From Planococcus antarcticus DSM 14505 (GTDB taxonomy: Bacteria > Bacillota > Bacilli > Bacillales_A > Planococcaceae): 64,000 bases of DNA. The translations under genes and the position numbers were made by a program. Shown here piece after piece: positions 14,731 to 22,178 of this stretch. Positions within the stretch are counted from its first letter, which is position 1. Each line of letters begins with the position of its first letter. The stretch spans positions 496,001 through 560,000 of the forward strand of contig NZ_CP016534.2 in NCBI RefSeq assembly GCF_001687565.2, written 5' to 3'. Under the pieces are notes generated by a model, which saw only the letters and a list, made by a program, of their open reading frames with translations, was not told where the DNA came from and did not search any database.

Positions 14731-15849
14731 TTGAAGTTAACAGAATGGACAATGGAAGAGCAAGAGCAGCTGATTCATTTTATGACAACAAATTCATGGC
14801 CTTTTCATGGCCATGAACATCCAGTCCGTGCTTTGATCGAGAAAACGATTGAAGAAGGCGGCTATAAGTCGGATCAAGTGACGACGTTCTGGATTGAAAA
14901 CGAAGAAAATCAGCAAGTAGGCTTAGTGAAAATATTTGATCTGCAAGATGACATCCCTCTTTTTGATTTGCGGATTGCAGATCCTTACCGCAGCAAAGGC
15001 TATGGTCCAAAAGCATTAAAAATGGTCGCCGATTTTGTTTTTTCGTTGCCGGAAAAGAAGATTCGTCTAGAAGGCAATACACGCCATGATAATTTTGCGA
15101 TGCGCAAAGCTTTTGAACGAACTGGTTTTGTCAAGGAAGCTCATCTGCGGCAAGCTTGGTTTTCTCCGCGGGAAAACCGCTATTACGATGCGGTGATTTA
15201 TGGCATGACGCGAGAAGACTGGCAGGCTGGAATTACCACACCGGTCTTGTGGGACGACGCCGTAATAGAAACAAAAGAACCGCCATTCAATCCGGTATTG
15301 CTTGATTTCCCCGAAGAGTTTGAGTCCGAACGATTGCTGATACGTGCACCTAGGAGAGAAGATGCAAAGGCCAGTTACGAAGCTGTCATGCACTCCCTAG
15401 AAGCATTCCGTCCATGGCTGCCGTTTGCACAACAAAAACCCGATCTGTCGGAAACAGAAGCAACATTAATAGAAGCTGCAGCAAATTTTAAATTGCGCAA
15501 GGATTTGCGCCTGCATTTCTTTCTGAAGGAAACCGGCCAGTTTATCGGTTCTACAGGGCTTCACCGCATTGACTGGGAAGTGCGCAAGTTTGAAATCGGC
15601 TATTGGATCGACAGCCGCTTTGAAGGCAAAGGATTTGCTACGGAAGCGGTGGAACGTATCACGCGCTTTGCTTTCGAGGAATTGGGCGCTAATCGCGTTG
15701 AAATTCGTTGTGACCCAGACAATGTCCGTAGCCGTGCAGTAGCCAACCGGCTACATTTCGAACTGGAAGGGACGTTACGCAATGATGCGGTTTCCCGGGT
15801 AGGCAACAAGCTTCGGGATACATGCGTCTATGCAAAAATCAGACAATAA
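14731..15849 (+). CDS. Protein with two GNAT acetyltransferase domains
   Basis: A 372-residue protein made of two GNAT folds. The first (about 1-165) has R-S-K-G-Y-G-P-K-A-L in the acetyl-CoA loop; the second (about 195-372) is RimJ/RimL-like, with ESERLLIRAPRREDA at its start and RFEGKGFATEAVERI in the loop. TTG 14731 follows GGAGG by 7 nt; ATG 14713 lies upstream of that site and is less likely. It sits 21 nt after cadA on the same strand and may be read through from it. The substrates are unknown. Confidence 0.85.
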   Translation: MKLTEWTMEEQEQLIHFMTTNSWPFHGHEHPVRALIEKTIEEGGYKSDQVTTFWIENEENQQVGLVKIFDLQDDIPLFDLRIADPYRSKGYGPKALKMVADFVFSLPEKKIRLEGNTRHDNFAMRKAFERTGFVKEAHLRQAWFSPRENRYYDAVIYGMTREDWQAGITTPVLWDDAVIETKEPPFNPVLLDFPEEFESERLLIRAPRREDAKASYEAVMHSLEAFRPWLPFAQQKPDLSETEATLIEAAANFKLRKDLRLHFFLKETGQFIGSTGLHRIDWEVRKFEIGYWIDSRFEGKGFATEAVERITRFAFEELGANRVEIRCDPDNVRSRAVANRLHFELEGTLRNDAVSRVGNKLRDTCVYAKIRQ

Positions 15850-15867
15850 AATGATGCCTGCCATAGG

Positions 15868-15921
15868 CAATAATAAAGCAGGAGAGAAAATCGATGATTT
15901 CTTCTTCTGCTTTTATTATTG
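15868..15921 (+). terminator. Probable terminator of cadC-cadA-GNAT unit
   Basis: CAATAATAAAGCAG / CTGCTTTTATTATTG, a long stem with one bulge and a 25-nt loop. The U-rich part lies inside the descending arm. Confidence 0.6.
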
Positions 15922-15930
15922 AACTGATAA

Positions 15931-15979
15931 ACAAAAAAGGTTATCCCGAAAGCCGTGTATCGTGGCTTTTGGGATAACC
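15931..15979 (-). terminator. Terminator of the lmo0937-family gene
   Basis: GGTTATCCC..AAAGCC paired with GGCTTT..GGGATAACC; on the minus strand the stem is followed by TTTTTTG. Confidence 0.82.
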
Positions 15980-16003
15980 GTGTGTGTTAGATTGATGCTA
16001 TGG

Positions 16004-16159
16004 CTATACGCCTTTCCGTCCAGTAACCAAATTGATAACTAGTACGATTGCAGCAATAATTAAAAGAATGTGTATTAGTCCGCCTGCTACGTCCATTAAG
16101 AATCCGATAAGCCATACTACAATAATAACTGCTAGAATAATCCAAAGAATGCGTCCCAT
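16004..16159 (-). CDS. lmo0937-family small membrane protein
   Basis: A 51-residue protein with a start MGRILWIILAVIIVVWLIG, a glycine hinge (VAGGLIHILL) and a second hydrophobic stretch ending in NLVTGRK. This two-helix plan with a central GG-L-I-H is that of the lmo0937 family (DUF5670), often general-stress controlled in Listeria and Bacillus. It has its own terminator and a convincing sigma-B promoter 50-75 nt upstream. Its molecular role is not known. Confidence 0.85.
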   Translation of the reverse strand: MGRILWIILAVIIVVWLIGFLMDVAGGLIHILLIIAAIVLVINLVTGRKGV

Positions 16160-16207
16160 GTTTTTCACCTGACCTTTCTATAATAATTTTTTTGGTTATA
16201 GTAATAA

Positions 16208-16235
16208 GTACCCCAGAGATAATTGCCGTAAACCT
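16208..16235 (-). promoter_or_regulatory. Putative sigma-B promoter of the lmo0937-family gene
   Basis: On the minus strand AGGTTTAC (16235-16228), exactly 14 nt, GGGTAC (16213-16208). This fits the known sigma-B pattern RGGNTTRA-N14-GGGTAT at 7 of 8 and 5 of 6 positions. Confidence 0.65.
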
Positions 16236-16334
16236 TTCTGAAAAAACGGACTGTTTTAAAGGGGGTCCAGCCCAGTTGTTTCAATGATGGCGGTATAGTA
16301 AACTGAACATAGCTACGTGAGGGAGGAAAGAATT

Positions 16335-16757
16335 TTGCCTACTCCAAGTATGGAAGACCATATTGAAATCATTTATTCATTAATCGAGCAAAAGGGCTAT
16401 GCGCGCGTATCGGATATCGCGGAGGCCTTATCCGTGTTGCCTTCTTCTGTTACCAAGATGGTGCAGAAGCTGGATAAAGACGGATACTTGATATACGAAC
16501 GCTATAGAGGTCTTGTGCTGACGCCAAAAGGTCAGAAGCTGGGGAAACGGTTATTGCAGCGGCATGGCTTGCTTGAAGAATTTCTTCGGTCAATCGGAGT
16601 GGAAGAAGAGCGAATCTATGGGGACGTTGAAGGAATTGAACACCACTTAAGCTGGAATTCAATCGATCGGATTGCCGATTTGGTCCAACTGCTAGAAGCA
16701 AGTCCAGATTTCAGAGACAAACTTGAACGGCTGAGAAAAGAAGGAAAAGACAGTTAA
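16335..16757 (+). CDS. mntR: Manganese-dependent transcriptional regulator MntR
   Basis: A 140-residue DtxR-family regulator that senses Mn(II) and represses manganese uptake genes. Residues 1-70 form the winged helix ([26 protein letters not shown]). All six B. subtilis metal ligands can be matched: Asp8, Glu11, His77, Glu99, Glu102 and His103. TTG 16335 gives the canonical MPTPSMED start and follows GGGAGGAAAG. No Mn transporter is adjacent, so its targets lie elsewhere. Confidence 0.95.
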   Translation: MPTPSMEDHIEIIYSLIEQKGYARVSDIAEALSVLPSSVTKMVQKLDKDGYLIYERYRGLVLTPKGQKLGKRLLQRHGLLEEFLRSIGVEEERIYGDVEGIEHHLSWNSIDRIADLVQLLEASPDFRDKLERLRKEGKDS

Positions 16758-16778
16758 CGAAATTAGGAGGAGCTTATT

Positions 16779-17639
16779 ATGGCTTTACACCCAGGATTAA
16801 AAGCAATATTACAAGTAAAAGACCGTTCGACATCGCAATGGATCTTATCAGATGGTTCAGGTGACGAAGTAATGATGAATGCATCAGAAATAGAAGAAGG
16901 ACAGGAAATTGGCGAACAAATTGAAGTCTTCCTTTACCGTAATCGTCAAGGTGGCGTTTCGGCAACACCGATGATTCCTCACATTCTGCCAAGCGAATAC
17001 GGATGGGCGAAAGTTTTGAAAGTGTCCGCTCGAGAAGGCGCAGTAGTTGATATCGGCACAACACGTGAAGTCTACTTACTGCCGGCGGATCTTCCGCAAA
17101 TCATGGAATTATGGCCAAAGCAAGGGGATCATATTTTTATGACGCTTCGGACCGATCGCCACGGCGATTTATACGGACGCTTGGCGACAGAAGAAAAAGT
17201 GTTGGAGTTGATGCAGCCAGCACCCGAAACTATTTTTAACCAAAACCTGCAAGCACGTGCTTACCGTTTGTTGCCAGTCGGCACCTTTATGCTGTCCGTG
17301 CCTGACATGCACCGGATTTTTGTACACGAAACTGAGCGGGAAGAAGAGCCGCGTCTGGGCGAAGAAAAGACAGTCCGTATCATTGGCGTAAAAGATGATG
17401 GTACGTTAAACGGCTCTTTGCTTCCAAGAAAACAAGAGCGCTTACTGGATGATTCTGAACAAATCATGCGTTACCTAGAGGAGTCGGGTGGCAAAATGCC
17501 GTTTACCGATAAATCTTCTCCAGACGAAATCCAGGAAATCTTCGGCATGAGTAAGGCTGCTTTTAAGCGGGCAATTGGCAAGTTGTATAAGAACCGTCAA
17601 ATCATCCAAGAAGAAGGATGGACCAAGTCGACCAAGTAA
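16779..17639 (+). CDS. cvfB: S1-like RNA-binding protein CvfB
   Basis: A 286-residue protein of the CvfB/YitL family. It has three S1-like domains and a C-terminal winged helix; in S. aureus CvfB binds RNA and affects virulence gene expression. Visible: HPGLKAILQVKDRS at the start, GWAKVLKVSAREGAVVDIG in the second S1-like domain, and the C-terminal MPFTDKSSPDEIQEIFGMSK followed by KRAIGKLYK. ATG follows AGGAGG. It lies 21 nt after mntR and may share its transcript. Confidence 0.9.
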   Translation: MALHPGLKAILQVKDRSTSQWILSDGSGDEVMMNASEIEEGQEIGEQIEVFLYRNRQGGVSATPMIPHILPSEYGWAKVLKVSAREGAVVDIGTTREVYLLPADLPQIMELWPKQGDHIFMTLRTDRHGDLYGRLATEEKVLELMQPAPETIFNQNLQARAYRLLPVGTFMLSVPDMHRIFVHETEREEEPRLGEEKTVRIIGVKDDGTLNGSLLPRKQERLLDDSEQIMRYLEESGGKMPFTDKSSPDEIQEIFGMSKAAFKRAIGKLYKNRQIIQEEGWTKSTK

Positions 17640-17648
17640 AGGAACCTT

Positions 17649-17675
17649 TTCAAATTAATTTCGTATTAATTTGAA
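17649..17675. promoter_or_regulatory. AT-rich 11-bp perfect palindrome before the DUF1002 gene
   Basis: TTCAAATTAAT (17649-17659) and ATTAATTTGAA (17665-17675) with a 5-nt spacer, between the cvfB stop and the next ribosome binding site. There is no T run, so it is more like an operator or a hairpin protecting mRNA than a terminator. Confidence 0.4.
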
Positions 17676-17692
17676 GAAAGGGGCAATATGAA

Positions 17693-18580
17693 ATGAAGAA
17701 ATTACTAACTATTATAGCATTACTGTTCACTTTGTCTGTTACGCTGCCGTCATACAGTTCGGCAAATGTCGGCATTAATGAAAAGTTTGGCCTGCCAATC
17801 GTTGTGTACGGAGGCAATCTATCTGCTGATGAAAAAGCATCTGTTGCTGAAAGCCTGAATGTTGCAGGAGAAGTGGATGTGGAAGAAATTGAAGTGACGG
17901 GTGAAGATCTGGTCAACTACATTAAAGATGGCGATTCCCGTGCCAATATGTATTCATCCGCTAAAATTACTCGTAAAGATGAAGGTGCTGGACTAGTCAT
18001 CGAAATTGTAACTCCTGATAACATTACGCAGGTTACGTCTGAAATGTACGCCAATGCCATGCTGACTGCGGGTATTGAAAACGCGACTGTAGAAGTGGCA
18101 TCGCCTAAAGCAGTAACTGGCCATTCCGCGCTCGTAGGAATCTACAAAGCCTATGAAGTAAATGGTGAGGAATTGGATCCGGAACGGACGGACGTCGCAA
18201 ATGATGAATTGACCGTTGCTACTGAACTTGCAGACGGCGGCGTGGAAGACGCTAAAGTCAGTGAGCTATTAACCGAAATCAAAAAGCAGATTGCTGAGCA
18301 AAACCCGGCTTCACGTGAAGAAGTAGAACAGATAGTCGAAGAGCAATTGAACAAGCTGCAAATTGAATTAAGCCCCGAAGATCGTCAATTATTGGTGGAT
18401 CTAATGGATCGCATCCGTCAGCTTGATATTGATTTTTCACAATGGTCAACGCAATTAGAAGACTTGAGCAAGACCATTGAAGACAAAATTGGTACAATCG
18501 TCAATGATGAGGGATTTTGGGAAAGTGTGAAGAATTTCTTTAAAAATCTAGCAGATGCAGTACGTGGCTGGATAAACTAA
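17693..18580 (+). CDS. DUF1002 protein (YpuA-like), secreted
   Basis: A 295-residue protein with a clear signal peptide (MKKLLTIIALLFTLSVTLPSYSSA, cleavage after SSA) and a DUF1002 core such as B. subtilis YpuA. The C-terminal third (about residue 200-280) is rich in charged and hydrophobic repeats and probably forms coiled coil (EEVEQIVEEQLNKLQIE, QLDIDFSQWSTQLEDLSKT). ATG 17693 has AAAGGGG 9 nt before it. Function is unknown; it probably acts at the cell surface. Confidence 0.85.
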   Translation: MKKLLTIIALLFTLSVTLPSYSSANVGINEKFGLPIVVYGGNLSADEKASVAESLNVAGEVDVEEIEVTGEDLVNYIKDGDSRANMYSSAKITRKDEGAGLVIEIVTPDNITQVTSEMYANAMLTAGIENATVEVASPKAVTGHSALVGIYKAYEVNGEELDPERTDVANDELTVATELADGGVEDAKVSELLTEIKKQIAEQNPASREEVEQIVEEQLNKLQIELSPEDRQLLVDLMDRIRQLDIDFSQWSTQLEDLSKTIEDKIGTIVNDEGFWESVKNFFKNLADAVRGWIN

Positions 18581-18588
18581 CGCAAAAC

Positions 18589-18625
18589 AGGCAAATCCTA
18601 ATTCTTAGGAATGCCTTTTTTTTTT
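18589..18625 (+). terminator. Terminator of the DUF1002 gene
   Basis: AGGCAAATCCTA / TAGGAATGCCT stem followed by about ten T. Confidence 0.88.
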
Positions 18626-18640
18626 ATGGAACAAAATAGC

Positions 18641-18694
18641 TTGTGCAACAAAAAAGACAGTGATAGTATGGATTAATATCTCGAATTCAAGATA
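18641..18694 (+). promoter_or_regulatory. Promoter and MhqR-type operator of the dioxygenase gene
   Basis: Promoter TTGTGC (18641-18646), 17 nt, TAGTAT (18664-18669). The 18-bp palindrome TATCTCGAATTCAAGATA (18677-18694, one mismatch) begins at about +1. It equals the known B. subtilis MhqR box consensus TATCTCGAATTCGAGATA at 17 of 18 positions, so control by a MarR-type quinone sensor is likely. Confidence 0.78.
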
Positions 18695-18711
18695 AAGAGG
18701 AGAGAGTTAGC

Positions 18712-19677
18712 ATGAAATTAGAAGGAATTCATCATGTTTCTGCGATAACAGCCAACGCCGATGCTAATCATGACTTTTTTACAAGGATCCTTGGAATGCG
18801 TTTAGTGAAAAACAGTTTTAATCAGGATAACCCATCTTCGTATCATTTGTTTTATGCCGATGCTGTCGGAACTCCAGGGACTGATATGACGTATTTCGAT
18901 ATCCCGATGGCAGGGCGAACTTACCCAGGCGTTTCAAGCATCAGTAATACGGCGTTCCGTGTGAAAAGCGAAAGAGCATTAGGTTACTGGATCGAACGCT
19001 TTGATGAATTGGAGGTCCCGCATGGCAGTATTGAGCAGCGCTTCAAACGTTCGACGTTAACGTTCCAGGATTTCGAGGGTTCTAGATTGATGCTTGTTGT
19101 CGATGACGGCAGTGGTATTGAATATGGAATACCTTGGACCAAAGCCGGGATTTCGGAAGAGTTTGCGATTGTCGGATTGGGGCATGTCCGATTAACGGTT
19201 CGGAAAAGCGATAAAACGGCATCCGTTCTGACAGACATTATGGGATTTGAACAAATAGGGTATTATCCGTCCACAGTGGAAGGGCAAAAAGATATTTTGG
19301 TCTTTTCGACAGGAAAAGGGGGTCCTGCTGGCGAAATACACTTAGAGGAACGTTTAGACCTTCCGCCGGAACGTCCAGGAAGAGGGAGTGTCCACCATGT
19401 TGCGTTCCGTGTGAAAACGTATGAAGACTATAGCAAGTGGAATAATTATTTGAAATCGAATGGTTTTGTGACTTCCGGTGAGGTCGACCGTTATTACTTT
19501 AAAGCAATTTATTTCCGTGAGCCTAATGGGATTCTTTTTGAATTGTCGACAGATGAGCCAGGATTCGCGACGGACGAACCGATGGATGCTTTAGTGCAAG
19601 AATTAGCGTTGCCGCCATTTTTAGAGCCGAAACGTGCTCAGATTGAAGCATCTCTTCGTCCGCTGAGTATCAATTAA
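18712..19677 (+). CDS. Ring-cleaving dioxygenase / glyoxalase-fold protein (MhqO/MhqA-like)
   Basis: A 321-residue vicinal-oxygen-chelate protein with two paired glyoxalase/bleomycin-resistance modules. Predicted metal ligands are His in GIHHVSAITAN, His in RGSVHHVAFRV and Glu in FELSTDEPG. Members named MhqA, MhqE and MhqO in Bacillus (CatE in Staphylococcus) cleave hydroquinone or catechol-type adducts and are induced by quinones. ATG follows AGAGGAG. The MhqR-type operator overlapping its transcription start supports this role. The small GNAT gene downstream may be co-transcribed (21-nt gap). Confidence 0.9.
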   Translation: MKLEGIHHVSAITANADANHDFFTRILGMRLVKNSFNQDNPSSYHLFYADAVGTPGTDMTYFDIPMAGRTYPGVSSISNTAFRVKSERALGYWIERFDELEVPHGSIEQRFKRSTLTFQDFEGSRLMLVVDDGSGIEYGIPWTKAGISEEFAIVGLGHVRLTVRKSDKTASVLTDIMGFEQIGYYPSTVEGQKDILVFSTGKGGPAGEIHLEERLDLPPERPGRGSVHHVAFRVKTYEDYSKWNNYLKSNGFVTSGEVDRYYFKAIYFREPNGILFELSTDEPGFATDEPMDALVQELALPPFLEPKRAQIEASLRPLSIN

Positions 19678-19698
19678 TGAATAGGAGGAGAATGGAAG

Positions 19699-19980
19699 AT
19701 GGATTTCAAATTGATTGAACTGGGGAGCGACGAATTTGCTTATCGCCTTGAAGAAGAAGGTAAGATAAAAGCGGAAATTACGTGGACAGAGCTGGCAAAT
19801 GTTATGGTTATCGAACATACCTTTGTCGATGAAACGATGCGCAACCACGGCCTGGCCAAGAAACTTTTGGATCGGGCAGCAGACTATGCCCGTGAACACA
19901 GCTATAAAATAGAACCAGTCTGCTCTTATGCGGTAACGGCTTTTGATCGTTACAAAGAATACGATGATGTCAAAATATAA
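19699..19980 (+). CDS. Small GNAT-like N-acetyltransferase (YjdJ/NATD1 type)
   Basis: A 93-residue single-domain protein of the Acetyltransf_CG (NATD1-like) family. After a beta-rich first half, the acetyl-CoA loop is EHTFVDETMRNHGLAKKLLD and the end is the family's PVCSYAVTAFDRYKEY. It may be in one transcript with the dioxygenase. Substrate unknown. Confidence 0.87.
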   Translation: MDFKLIELGSDEFAYRLEEEGKIKAEITWTELANVMVIEHTFVDETMRNHGLAKKLLDRAADYAREHSYKIEPVCSYAVTAFDRYKEYDDVKI

Positions 19981-20043
19981 AGAAAATCTTTAGTGCGATG
20001 CATGTTACTGCTTCTGGTCAAAAAATAGAATAATGGGCATATG

Positions 20044-20079
20044 AAAAGCAATCCGCTGTCAGTCGAGTGGATTGCTTTT
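20044..20079. terminator. Convergent terminator between GNAT gene and 32-aa gene
   Basis: AAAAGCAATCC / GGATTGCTTTT, a perfect 11-bp stem usable from both sides. Confidence 0.75.
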
Positions 20080-20120
20080 GCTAATTGAAGACTATGTATT
20101 TTTGTGTTCGGTACCTCCGG

Positions 20121-20219
20121 TTAAATGCTTGTCATTAAGAACACGATAGCTGTTAAAACTGAAGCTCCGCCAACACCGTACATGAAATCTGCTTGGCTAA
20201 AAATTATATTTTTTTCCAT
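20121..20219 (-). CDS. 32-residue membrane peptide with sigma-B promoter
   Basis: A short frame encoding MEKNIIFSQADFMYG followed by VGGASVLTAIVFLMTSI. It has a perfect AAAGGAG 9 nt before ATG. The first half is polar and the second is a hydrophobic helix long enough to enter a membrane, with a Gly-Gly at its start. The gene is preceded by a sequence matching the sigma-B consensus at both boxes and is followed by a hairpin terminator. I do not recognise a family; it is too short for usual gene callers. It may be a stress-induced membrane peptide or a toxin-like peptide. Confidence 0.68.
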   Translation of the reverse strand: MEKNIIFSQADFMYGVGGASVLTAIVFLMTSI

Positions 20220-20256
20220 TATTTAGAACTCCTTTCAAATCTTTGTTGTTAATAAA

Positions 20257-20281
20257 ATACCCTTCTTTTCGCTTTTTAAAC
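20257..20281 (-). promoter_or_regulatory. Putative sigma-B promoter of the 32-aa gene
   Basis: On the minus strand GTTTAA (20281-20276), 13 nt, GGGTAT (20262-20257): both boxes are identical to the sigma-B consensus. The start codon is about 30 nt downstream of the expected transcription start. Confidence 0.75.
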
Positions 20282-20308
20282 AGGTTTTATTAATTTTATT
20301 AGGGGAAC
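20282..20308 (+). promoter_or_regulatory. Putative sigma-B promoter of the DUF4064 gene
   Basis: AGGTTTTA (20282-20289), 13 nt, GGGAAC (20303-20308). Its -35 box directly abuts the -35 box of the divergent promoter at 20281. Confidence 0.5.
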
Positions 20309-20385
20309 AGAGTAATATAGTAAGGGACCAAAACCTTAACTGTGCGTATACTCATGAGACATAAAAAAAGGAAGAGGTGGATTGA

Positions 20386-20964
20386 ATGAATCAAGACATG
20401 GTGAACAGATCGGGAGAGAAAGTGCTTGGCATTATCGGAATTGTTTTTAATATTTTGGCAATTGCTTTGATCGGTGTTGCGATGGCGAGTTACTCGACTA
20501 TGCCAGAAATGCGGCAGTTTATGGAAGATGAAATTTTGGCGGATCCAACTATAACAAACCCTGAAGACGTGCAAATAATGCTAGATATGATGTCTTCAGG
20601 CTTTACTGTTATGGGATGGGTGATGATTGCATTATTGGGATTAAGTACAATTTTGGCAATTATCGCTTTGGTTAATCTTCGCAAAAAAGGAAAAGCATCC
20701 GTTGCAGGTATTTTCTTTATCCTCGCTGGCTTGTTTGCGGGGCTACTGTCACCGACATCTATTGTTTTCTATATCGCTGCAATTATGTGCTTTGTCCGCA
20801 AACCACAGATACAGCACAAACAGAGCTTGCGCGATGATGACTTCAAGTACCAAGAAGATCAGCTTCATCGCAAAGAAGATTCAGTGCCCCGGGAAGAGGA
20901 GGTGCGTCGTGATGACACTACAACAACCCGCAACGATGACGATACGCCTTACCGCCCCTTGTAA
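20386..20964 (+). CDS. DUF4064 domain membrane protein
   Basis: A 192-residue membrane protein. Helices lie at about 15-37, 75-98 and 105-140; the loop between the first two holds the acidic segment MRQFMEDEILADPTITNPED. The DUF4064 marks are the opening GEKVLGIIGIVFNIL and the second-half ARNL-like ALVNLRKKGKASVAGIFFILAGL. The C-terminal 45 residues are highly charged, with R/D/E/T repeats (REEEVRRDDTTTTRNDDD), and are cytoplasmic by charge. It is probably transcribed from the sigma-B-like promoter at 20282. Confidence 0.85.
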   Translation: MNQDMVNRSGEKVLGIIGIVFNILAIALIGVAMASYSTMPEMRQFMEDEILADPTITNPEDVQIMLDMMSSGFTVMGWVMIALLGLSTILAIIALVNLRKKGKASVAGIFFILAGLFAGLLSPTSIVFYIAAIMCFVRKPQIQHKQSLRDDDFKYQEDQLHRKEDSVPREEEVRRDDTTTTRNDDDTPYRPL

Positions 20965-20984
20965 AGCAGGCGTTAGTGCGACAA

Positions 20985-21028
20985 CAAAAAGAGACGTTCA
21001 GGCAGAAGTGCCTGAACGTCTCTTTTTG
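20985..21028. terminator. Bidirectional terminator
   Basis: A 20-bp perfect stem, CAAAAAGAGACGTTCAGGCA and its complement, with a GAAG loop. It serves the DUF4064 gene and the convergent GNAT gene. Confidence 0.93.
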
Positions 21029-21052
21029 TGAGTCTATGAAAAAATCAATTGC

Positions 21053-21544
21053 CTATAAGACAGCTGCTTTTAGGTCGTAGACATATTTAGTTGTTTGCAA
21101 AGGATGACCTTCAAATAATTCCTCAAATTCTTCGAGAAGTTCAAAGCCGTTTGCTTCATAGAAATTCCGGCCCTTCACGTTTTCGCTCTCTACGTATACG
21201 AAAAGTTTGTTGCCATTGAGCAGATAGCTCAAACCGCTGTTGAGCAATTGTTTGCCATAGCCCGAGCGTTGAAATTCCGGTTTCATGTAGATAGCAATAA
21301 GCTCAGCATCACCATCTTCATCCACTTTTGTGAAATTTGCGAAGCCGATGGGTTGTCCTTCGTGCTCTGCAAGCAATATAAGTGTTCTTTTTAAACGCAT
21401 CTCCATCATTGGAGTAGAATAAGATTTATCCAGAAAAATTTGTTGGACTGTAGAGGGGATGATACCAGCGTACGTATCACTCCAGCTAACTTTAGCAATT
21501 TCTTGAACAGATGTGATATCTGCGGATGTACCAGTACGAATCAT
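21053..21544 (-). CDS. GNAT family N-acetyltransferase
   Basis: A 163-residue single GNAT domain. The start is MIRTGTSADITSVQEIAKVSW; the acetyl-CoA loop is PEFQRSGYGKQLLNSGL, followed by YVESENVKGRNFYEANGFE, the usual motif-B region. ATG is preceded by GAGGTGATT. Similar proteins acetylate small molecules or protein N-termini; the substrate here is not identifiable. Confidence 0.9.
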   Translation of the reverse strand: MIRTGTSADITSVQEIAKVSWSDTYAGIIPSTVQQIFLDKSYSTPMMEMRLKRTLILLAEHEGQPIGFANFTKVDEDGDAELIAIYMKPEFQRSGYGKQLLNSGLSYLLNGNKLFVYVESENVKGRNFYEANGFELLEEFEELFEGHPLQTTKYVYDLKAAVL

Positions 21545-21639
21545 GTAATCACCTCTGGAATTCTTTCTGCAATCATATCAAAAAAAGAGTCCAATAGCCA
21601 CTAATGTGGAATAATAGAAGTAAAGGGAGGCTGGAAAGT

Positions 21640-22092
21640 GTGGACTGGAAGATCTATCGATTTGATGAATTAACAGCAAAGGAATTATATGACATATTAA
21701 AGCTGCGAGTGGATGTATTTGTTGTCGAACAAAACTGTCCTTACCCGGAACTGGACGATTTCGATCAATTATCCATTCACTTGCTGTATCGCGAAAATGG
21801 CAACGTGTTGTCCTATGCGCGTTTGGTCCCGGGAGGCGTGAAATACGAGTTGCCTTCCATTGGGAGGGTCATCGTGCGTAAAGAAGCGAGAGGGCGTGGC
21901 TTTGCCAAGGAGTTGTTGGAGCGCAGCATTGATTACATATTGAACGAGTGGAATGCACCAGCGATTCAATTGCAAGGACAAGTCTATCTCCAGGAGTTTT
22001 ACCAATCCTTCGGTTTCGAGCCTGTCTCAGACAGCTACGATGAAGATGGAATTCCGCATGTAGACATGAAACTTACGCGCAGTGAAATGTAA
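21640..22092 (+). CDS. ElaA-type GNAT acetyltransferase
   Basis: A 150-residue ElaA-like protein: opening W-K-I-Y-R-F-D-E-L-T, then LKLRVDVFVVEQNCPYPELD, an ElaA signature, then GRVIVRKEARGRGFAKELL in the acetyl-CoA loop and QVYLQEFYQSFGFEPVSDSY. GTG 21640 is chosen because GGGAGG ends 9 nt before it; the upstream in-frame ATG (21604) lies before that site. Substrate unknown. Confidence 0.88.
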   Translation: MDWKIYRFDELTAKELYDILKLRVDVFVVEQNCPYPELDDFDQLSIHLLYRENGNVLSYARLVPGGVKYELPSIGRVIVRKEARGRGFAKELLERSIDYILNEWNAPAIQLQGQVYLQEFYQSFGFEPVSDSYDEDGIPHVDMKLTRSEM

Positions 22093-22111
22093 TACTTTTG
22101 ACATATAGAAA

Positions 22112-22138
22112 AGGATTAGCTTTATGAAAAAAGGGTAA
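22112..22138 (+). promoter_or_regulatory. Possible sigma-B promoter of the YtxH-like gene
   Basis: AGGATTAG (22112-22119), 13 nt, GGGTAA (22133-22138), close to the RGGNTTRA / GGGTAT pattern; the start codon is 40 nt further on. Confidence 0.45.
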
Positions 22139-22178
22139 ATACTAAGCATTAGACAAAACAGATGGAGGAGTGTTGTAA

